Below are positions 58,727 through 64,000 of a stretch of 64,000 nucleotides of DNA, one piece after another. Position 1 is the stretch's first letter. Each line of letters starts with the position of its first letter. Source of the stretch: Sphingomonadaceae bacterium (GTDB lineage Bacteria; Pseudomonadota; Alphaproteobacteria; Sphingomonadales; Sphingomonadaceae); contig JADZEQ010000012.1 of assembly GCA_020850455.1 (NCBI GenBank), forward strand, positions 1 through 64,000, read 5' to 3'. The position numbers and the translations under genes were made by a program. A model generated the notes under the pieces. The model did not search any database. It was not told the origin of the DNA and saw only the letters and a list, made by a program, of their open reading frames with translations.

Positions 58727-60007
58727 ATGACAAAGCGACACTCGACGAAGGCAGGGTTAATTCGCCATAAGGGCAAGGTGCTAAGCCTGTTCGCCCTTGC
58801 CGCCGCTTTATTCCCTCTGTCGCCAGCGCTCGCGGGCGTGCTGACGGCTGTGGAGGTTAGCGGTAATGACGTGACGCTCAGCTTTAACGGGCCGGGCGGC
58901 GAAGCGGCGGCGCTGGCGCTGGGCAGCCCCAACCGTATTGCGATTGACGTTGCAGGTCATAGTCCCGGTGCACCGGTGCAGCCGACCGGTGGTGCCGTGC
59001 GCAGCGTGCGTCAGGGGCGCATGCCCGGTAATGGCGTGCGCATCGTGCTCGACCTCAATGGGCCGATGGGCGTTGGCCCGATGCATTATTCACCCGACGG
59101 GCGACAGATATATTTTCGCATTGCCCCGGGACTTGGCAGCGAACAGGCGCTGTCGCCGATCCTTGATCATATGCCGACACTCGCCATGGCGCGGATGGTT
59201 GAACGACGTTATTCCGTAACGGTGCCGATCGGCACACCAGCGACCAGCCTGCCGCTGCCGTCGATTGATGGGCCGAATAACCCGGCGCTGCCGCTGGTGG
59301 TGGTGGATGCAGGGCATGGCGGGCATGACCCCGGCGCAATCTCACCCGATGGTCGTTACCGTGAAGAGGATGTGACGCTCGCCATCGCGCGGCGGGTGCG
59401 CGATGCGCTGGTTGCCAGCGGGCGGGTGCGGGTCGCGCTGACCCGCGATTCGGATCGCTTTTTGGTGCTCGAGGAACGCTACGGCCTTGCGCGGCGATTG
59501 GGCGCGGATTTGTTCATCTCGATCCACGCCGATTCGGCGGAAAATACGGGGGCAACAGGGGCTTCCATCTATACGCTTTCCGAAACCGCCTCGGATCGGG
59601 AGGCATCGCGCCTCGCCGCACGCGAAAACCGCGCCAATATTTTGAATGGCATCGATTTGGGCGGTGAAAATGCCGATGTCCGGTCGATATTGATTGATTT
59701 GGCGCAGCGCGAAACGATGAACCTTTCGGTCGATTTTGCCCGCACCTTGCAACGTACGGCGGGCAGCGACATTCCTTTTCGCCAAGCTGCATTGCGCCAC
59801 GCGGGCTTTGTCGTCCTGAAAGCGCCCGACATGCCATCGGTGCTGCTCGAAACCGGCTTTATCTCCAACAATGATGATGCGGCACGGCTGGCCAGCGCCA
59901 GCGGTCAGAACGCGATTGCGCGCGGCGTGCGCGAAGCGGTGCTGACCCATTTCGCCCGCCGCCTCGACAATGGTGCAGGCACGACGACCATAGCGGCGCG
60001 GCGCTGA
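58727..60007 (+). CDS. amiC: N-acetylmuramoyl-L-alanine amidase (AmiC-like)
   Basis: A 426-aa exported amidase. A signal (FALAAALFPLSPALA) and an N-terminal AMIN domain (residues about 40-135, peptidoglycan or septum targeting) precede an Amidase_3 domain: VVVDAGHGGHDPGA (zinc His), EEDVTLAIA (zinc Glu), SIHADS (zinc His) and LLETGFISNN (catalytic Glu). It splits cell-wall stem peptides from MurNAc during division. ATG 58727 lies before the signal; PBP1A follows 63 nt after the stop. Confidence 0.95.
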   Translation: MTKRHSTKAGLIRHKGKVLSLFALAAALFPLSPALAGVLTAVEVSGNDVTLSFNGPGGEAAALALGSPNRIAIDVAGHSPGAPVQPTGGAVRSVRQGRMPGNGVRIVLDLNGPMGVGPMHYSPDGRQIYFRIAPGLGSEQALSPILDHMPTLAMARMVERRYSVTVPIGTPATSLPLPSIDGPNNPALPLVVVDAGHGGHDPGAISPDGRYREEDVTLAIARRVRDALVASGRVRVALTRDSDRFLVLEERYGLARRLGADLFISIHADSAENTGATGASIYTLSETASDREASRLAARENRANILNGIDLGGENADVRSILIDLAQRETMNLSVDFARTLQRTAGSDIPFRQAALRHAGFVVLKAPDMPSVLLETGFISNNDDAARLASASGQNAIARGVREAVLTHFARRLDNGAGTTTIAARR

Positions 60008-60070
60008 ACGCGCCGACATCTGCATCTGGACGCTGGCAGATGCGATAATTCATGCTAAGGGCGCATCTCC

Positions 60071-62674
60071 ATGTCTGATGCGCCGCAAACCCCCGCCAAT
60101 CATGCCGCCGAAGCATTGCCGCCGCTGCGTTTGCGGCTGTCGCGCGGCGCCCAAGGGTTGGGCGCGGCGCTGGTCGATGGCATGCGTGAGGGGCGCGATG
60201 CCGTCCGCACCTTATTTTCCGCCAATTGGCACCGGCGCTGGTTCCGCTGGCTGAGCTATGCGGGGGCTGCGGCGCTACTGTCCTTTTTTGCGCTGTGGTT
60301 CTTTGTCATTCGCGGGCTGCCCGACGCATCGACATTGGTCAATTATCAGCCACCGCTCCCCACCATCGTGCGCGATGTGGATGGCATGCCAACGCACAGC
60401 TTTGCCCGCGAACGGCGTGTGCAGCTTGATTATAATGAATATCCGCCGCTGCTGGTGCGCGCCTTTATGGCGGCCGAAGATCGCACTTTTTTCAGCCATG
60501 GCGGGGTCGATTACCCCGGGTTTTTCGGTGCGGTTTTCGACTATGTCACCAAAATCGGGTCGGGTGAACGCGCGCGCGGCGGATCGACCATCACCCAGCA
60601 GGTCGCCAAAAATATCCTGCTTGGCGACGAATATTCGATTACCCGCAAGCTCAAGGAAATCATCGTCGCCTATCGGATAGAAGGGGCGTTGACCAAACAG
60701 CAGATCATGACCCTATACCTCAATGAAATACCATTGGGGCGGCAGAGTTTTGGCGTGCAGGCGGCAGCGCGCGCCTATTTCGACAAGGATGTTGGCGAAC
60801 TGACGCTGCCTGAAATGGCATTTTTGGCGACCTTGCCCAAGGCACCCGAACGCTATGGTCGGCGTGGGCAGGAACAGGCGGCCATCGCGCGGCGCAATTA
60901 TGTGCTCAATGAAATGCTGCGCAATGGTTGGATTACAGAGGCGCAGCGCGCGGCCGCTGCTGCGGCGCCGCTGGGGCTGATTGACCGGCGCGCCGAACAA
61001 TTTCAGGCGGTTGGCGGCTATTATATGGAGGAAGTGCGCCGCGAACTCATCGACCGCTTTGGTGAAAATGCGACCGACGGCCCGCACGGCGTTTATACCG
61101 GCGGGCTTTGGGTGCGCACGGCCTATAATGGGCGGCTTCAGGCGGTCGCCGAACAATCGATGCGTCAGGCGATGCTGCGCTACCATGGCAATCGCGGCTG
61201 GTCAGGGCCGCTCGGCACCATTCCGGTCGATGACCGCTGGCAGAGCCGCTTGCAATCAACCTTTATCGGCATTGATTTTGACGCTTGGCGGGTGGCCGTT
61301 GTCCTCGAAAAAGGGGCGAGCAGCGCGCATATCGGCATGCCCAATGGGGATGAGGGGGATTTGCCCGCCGGTTATGCGGCGATGTCGGCGACCGGCGGTG
61401 GCACCGCCTTTGCCAAATTGCGGGTGGGTGACATCATCCTCGTCAAACTGGTGGCAGGCACGACCTATCAATTGCGCACCGTGCCGGGGATTTCGGGTGG
61501 TTTTGTCGCGCAAAGCACCTCCTCCGGCCGGGTATTTGCGATGCAAGGCGGCTTTGATTCGCGCCTGTCGAGCTTTAACCGCGCGACGCAGGCGATGCGT
61601 CAGCCCGGCTCGACGATTAAGCCCTTTGTCTATGCGACCGCGCTCGACCATGGGATGACGCCCGCTTCGATCGTCGTCGATGGCAGTTTTTGCGTTGATC
61701 AGTCGGCCAGTCTGGGGCGCAAATGTTTCCGCAATTCGGGTGGCGGCGCGGCGGGGCCGCAAACGATCCGCTGGGGGCTGGAACAATCGCGCAATTTGAT
61801 GACGGTTCGCACGGCGAGCCAGGTCGGCATGCAAAATGTCGTCGGCACATTCCGCACCATGGGGATTGGCGAATATCCCCCCTATCTCGCCTTTGCATTG
61901 GGTGCCGGGGAAACCACGGTGCAGCGTATGACCAATGGCTTTGCGATGCTGATCAACCATGGCCGCGAATTGCGCCCGCACCTGATTGATTATGTGCAGG
62001 ACCGTTCGGGCAAGGTGATATTCCCTGAAAATTGGCGCGCCTGTCAGGGGTGCAACGCGCCCGACTGGAACGGTGGGCCGATGCCGCGCTTTGCACAGAC
62101 CGGGCGGCAATTGATGGATCCGATGACCGCCTATCAAACCGTCCATATGCTGGAAGGGGTGGTGTTGCGTGGTACGGCGACGATGCTGCGTGATATGAAC
62201 CGCCCGTTGATGGGCAAGACAGGGACGACGACTGGTCCGACCGACGTCTGGTTTATCGGCGGCACGCCCGATTGGGTGGCGGGCGTCTATCTCGGTTATG
62301 ACCGGCCGCGCAATCTAGGCGGCGGGGCCTTTGGTGGCACCATGGCAGCCCCCATTTTCAAGACCTATGCGCAGGCTGCCGTGCGCGGTGAACCCGCGCT
62401 GCCCTTTGTCGCGCCAGAGGGGATACGCATGGTGCGCATCGAACGGCGGTCGGGCCAGCGCGTCTATGGCGCATGGCCGACCAATGAACCGACATCGCCG
62501 GTAATTTGGGAAGCCTTTAAGCCCGAAAGCGAACCGCGCCGCGCGATGCGGACAGAAGAAGTGCCGACCCAGCCGGTCGCGCGTCGTGCCGCGCCCAGCG
62601 CGACGACCAACAATCGTCCGCGCAACCGCGACGATGAATTTTTGGATCGACAGGGCGGCGGCGGCATTTATTGA
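60071..62674 (+). CDS. mrcA: Penicillin-binding protein 1A (glycosyltransferase/transpeptidase)
   Basis: An 867-aa class A PBP. A transmembrane helix near residue 75 is followed by the GT51 domain (AAEDRTFFSHGGVDYPG, RGGSTITQQVAKN) and then the transpeptidase with STIKPFVYA (SxxK), SRNLMTV (SxN) and KTGTTTGPTD (KTG). It polymerises and cross-links peptidoglycan. An OB-like insert (residues about 330-460) precedes the SxxK. The C-terminus is basic and disordered. It follows the amidase, a conserved cell-wall pair in many alphaproteobacteria. Confidence 0.97.
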   Translation: MSDAPQTPANHAAEALPPLRLRLSRGAQGLGAALVDGMREGRDAVRTLFSANWHRRWFRWLSYAGAAALLSFFALWFFVIRGLPDASTLVNYQPPLPTIVRDVDGMPTHSFARERRVQLDYNEYPPLLVRAFMAAEDRTFFSHGGVDYPGFFGAVFDYVTKIGSGERARGGSTITQQVAKNILLGDEYSITRKLKEIIVAYRIEGALTKQQIMTLYLNEIPLGRQSFGVQAAARAYFDKDVGELTLPEMAFLATLPKAPERYGRRGQEQAAIARRNYVLNEMLRNGWITEAQRAAAAAAPLGLIDRRAEQFQAVGGYYMEEVRRELIDRFGENATDGPHGVYTGGLWVRTAYNGRLQAVAEQSMRQAMLRYHGNRGWSGPLGTIPVDDRWQSRLQSTFIGIDFDAWRVAVVLEKGASSAHIGMPNGDEGDLPAGYAAMSATGGGTAFAKLRVGDIILVKLVAGTTYQLRTVPGISGGFVAQSTSSGRVFAMQGGFDSRLSSFNRATQAMRQPGSTIKPFVYATALDHGMTPASIVVDGSFCVDQSASLGRKCFRNSGGGAAGPQTIRWGLEQSRNLMTVRTASQVGMQNVVGTFRTMGIGEYPPYLAFALGAGETTVQRMTNGFAMLINHGRELRPHLIDYVQDRSGKVIFPENWRACQGCNAPDWNGGPMPRFAQTGRQLMDPMTAYQTVHMLEGVVLRGTATMLRDMNRPLMGKTGTTTGPTDVWFIGGTPDWVAGVYLGYDRPRNLGGGAFGGTMAAPIFKTYAQAAVRGEPALPFVAPEGIRMVRIERRSGQRVYGAWPTNEPTSPVIWEAFKPESEPRRAMRTEEVPTQPVARRAAPSATTNNRPRNRDDEFLDRQGGGGIY

Positions 62675-62723
62675 CGCTGCACGGCTGCGCCCATTTGACC
62701 CTATTTCGTGGAGAATATTTTTC

Positions 62724-63851
62724 ATGCGTGCCGATGCCGAATCCCTTGTCCGTCGCATAGATGCGGCGCTGGCGCTGGTGCGTCAGGCGCTGGGCTGGGA
62801 TGTTGCGCTGCGCCGGCTGGATGAGCTTAATGCGCGGGTTGAAGACCCCAATTTGTGGAACGACCCCAAGGCGGCCGAAGGGGTGATGCGCGAACGCCGC
62901 CGTCTCGACGCGGCCATCTCGACCGTGCGCGCGATCAGCGATGAAAAGGACGGGACGGTCGAACTGATCGAACTGGCGGAGATGGAGGGGGACGGTCCAC
63001 TCGCCGATGAAGCGGTCGCCAGCCTCGCCGCGCTGGCAGACCGGGCGGACAAGGACAAGGTTGCAGCACTGCTGTCGGGCGAAGCCGACGGCAATGACAG
63101 CTATATTGAAATCCACGCCGGCGCGGGCGGCACCGAAAGTCAGGATTGGGCCGAAATGCTGCAACGCATGTATATGCGCTGGGCGGAATCGCGCGGGTAT
63201 AAGGTCGATCTGGTGGAATATCAGTCAGGCGATACGGCGGGCATCAAATCGGCGACGATGCTGGTCAAGGGTGACAATGCCTATGGCTATGCCAAGACCG
63301 AAAGCGGGGTGCACCGGCTGGTGCGCATTTCCCCCTACGATAGTTCGGCGCGCCGCCACACCAGCTTTTCGAGCGTCTGGGTCTATCCGGTCATCGACGA
63401 TAATGTCGAAATAGAGGTGAATGAAAGCGACCTTAAAATCGACACTTACCGTGCGTCGGGCGCGGGGGGACAGCATGTTAACACCACCGATTCGGCGGTG
63501 CGCATCACCCATGTGCCGACCGGCATTGTGGTGGCGAGCCAGATCGACCGGTCGCAGCACAAGAACCGCGCCACCGCGATGAACATGCTCAAGGCCCGAT
63601 TGTACGAGGCGGAGATGCAAAGGCGCGAGGAAGCGGCATCGGGTGAATATGCCGCCAAGACCGACATTGGCTGGGGGCATCAGATACGTTCTTACGTCCT
63701 GCAACCCTATCAGATGGTGAAGGATTTGCGCACCGGTTTCACATCCCCCTCACCCGATGATGTGCTCGACGGGGAATTGGACGGTTTCATCGCCGCCGCG
63801 CTCGCACAGCGGGTGACCGGCGAAAAAATCGTGGTGGAGGATGTTGATTGA
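62724..63851 (+). CDS. prfB: Peptide chain release factor 2
   Basis: A 375-aa RF2 with the GGQ loop (ASGAGGQHVNTTDS) that triggers peptidyl-tRNA hydrolysis. The codon-recognition segment reads VRISPYDSSARRHTSF, so SPY replaces the SPF of E. coli, as in many alphaproteobacteria. The frame is continuous from ATG 62724, with no internal TGA, so the programmed +1 frameshift that autoregulates E. coli prfB is absent. It follows PBP1A by 49 nt and overlaps the next gene's ATG by one base (TGATG). Confidence 0.97.
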   Translation: MRADAESLVRRIDAALALVRQALGWDVALRRLDELNARVEDPNLWNDPKAAEGVMRERRRLDAAISTVRAISDEKDGTVELIELAEMEGDGPLADEAVASLAALADRADKDKVAALLSGEADGNDSYIEIHAGAGGTESQDWAEMLQRMYMRWAESRGYKVDLVEYQSGDTAGIKSATMLVKGDNAYGYAKTESGVHRLVRISPYDSSARRHTSFSSVWVYPVIDDNVEIEVNESDLKIDTYRASGAGGQHVNTTDSAVRITHVPTGIVVASQIDRSQHKNRATAMNMLKARLYEAEMQRREEAASGEYAAKTDIGWGHQIRSYVLQPYQMVKDLRTGFTSPSPDDVLDGELDGFIAAALAQRVTGEKIVVEDVD

Positions 63852-64000
63852 TGCGTGCTGGCGTCGCCCTGTTGGCGGTGGCGCTGCTGCTTAGCGGCTG
63901 TGATTATTTCGGTGATCGGCCCGACAGCGCGATGGCGTTTCCAGAGGCGAACCGCCCGGTTGCGCCAACGGTTGCGACCCGCTGGGATGATGAGGATGTG
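63851..64000 (+). CDS. Lipoprotein, 5' part (continues beyond window)
   Basis: The first 50 codons are visible: a lipoprotein signal (LLAVALLLSGCDYFG) with lipobox LSGC, then a Pro/Arg-rich stretch (FPEANRPVAPTVATRWDDED). I recall sphingomonad proteins with similar starts that carry a SAM-methyltransferase domain, but nothing in the visible part shows it. The ATG overlaps the prfB stop (TGATG), so it is coupled to prfB. Confidence 0.72.
   Translation, partial: MRAGVALLAVALLLSGCDYFGDRPDSAMAFPEANRPVAPTVATRWDDEDV

Noticed and set aside
62724-62830. Programmed +1 frameshift in prfB
   Set aside because: The reading frame is continuous from the ATG, with no in-frame TGA or CTT-TGA slippery site.

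Overview
The window looks like a chromosomal segment of an alphaproteobacterium, most likely a sphingomonad (Sphingopyxis/Sphingorhabdus/Novosphingobium-like). This is inferred from gene content and order: 23S-5S-initiator tRNA, hisZ with serA/serC, a Suv3-type helicase followed by an S4 protein, FdxA and CarD, an RNase E with an acidic/basic insertion inside its S1 domain, and several promoters that fit the Caulobacter-type TTGAC/GCTA pattern. No insertion sequence, prophage, integrase or CRISPR array is visible, and coding density is high.

Layout. 1-805: the end of an rRNA operon (23S tail, 5S, terminator, tRNA-fMet). 974-11279: accessory-like genes, namely an FkbM methyltransferase with an 11-G tract, a minus-strand group of a secreted caspase-like protease, an M1 aminopeptidase and a Tat lipoprotein, a P450-rubredoxin pair, an aminotransferase and an MFS transporter. 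11328-17720: purA, hisZ, serA and serC on the minus strand, interrupted by a plus-strand alpha/beta hydrolase. 17878-28210: an extensin-like lipoprotein, a LOG-family protein, then rpoB and rpoC without the usual ribosomal-protein neighbours.

28341-29532 is the most unusual part. Two minus-strand cassettes each combine a PspC-domain mini-protein with one or two members of a family of exactly 43-residue hydrophobic peptides. Each cassette has an identical 16-bp sigma-54 (-24/-12) promoter placed at exactly the same distance from the first start codon. This looks like a duplicated phage-shock-type envelope-stress module made only of small membrane proteins. I do not recognise the 43-aa family.

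29699-40635: recF; a tight minus-strand run (M23 peptidase, hemB, GNAT, fused membrane/spermidine-synthase protein, gamma-carbonic anhydrase, ArsC-like protein); then the Suv3-like helicase and an S4-domain protein. 40701-48288: fdxA, carD, two GIN-domain (DUF2807) proteins, the bifunctional (p)ppGpp enzyme, and an HxlR regulator operonic with a LytS-type kinase and a LytTR regulator. 48302-55216: tadA, rpmB, a Tyr/Arg-repeat glycine-zipper protein, ppx-rlmE, a tethered DsbA-like protein, a BepA-like M48 protease and a YDASGR-repeat protein. 55393-64000: rne with a long leader, a cell-wall amidase, PBP1A, prfB and the start of a lipoprotein gene.

Much of the second half concerns the envelope (PspC cassettes, M23 peptidase, amidase, PBP1A, BepA-like protease, DsbA-like protein, GIN proteins) alongside core information processing. 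Start codons were chosen from visible Shine-Dalgarno sequences, overlaps and signal peptides, so they often differ from the ORF-track starts.
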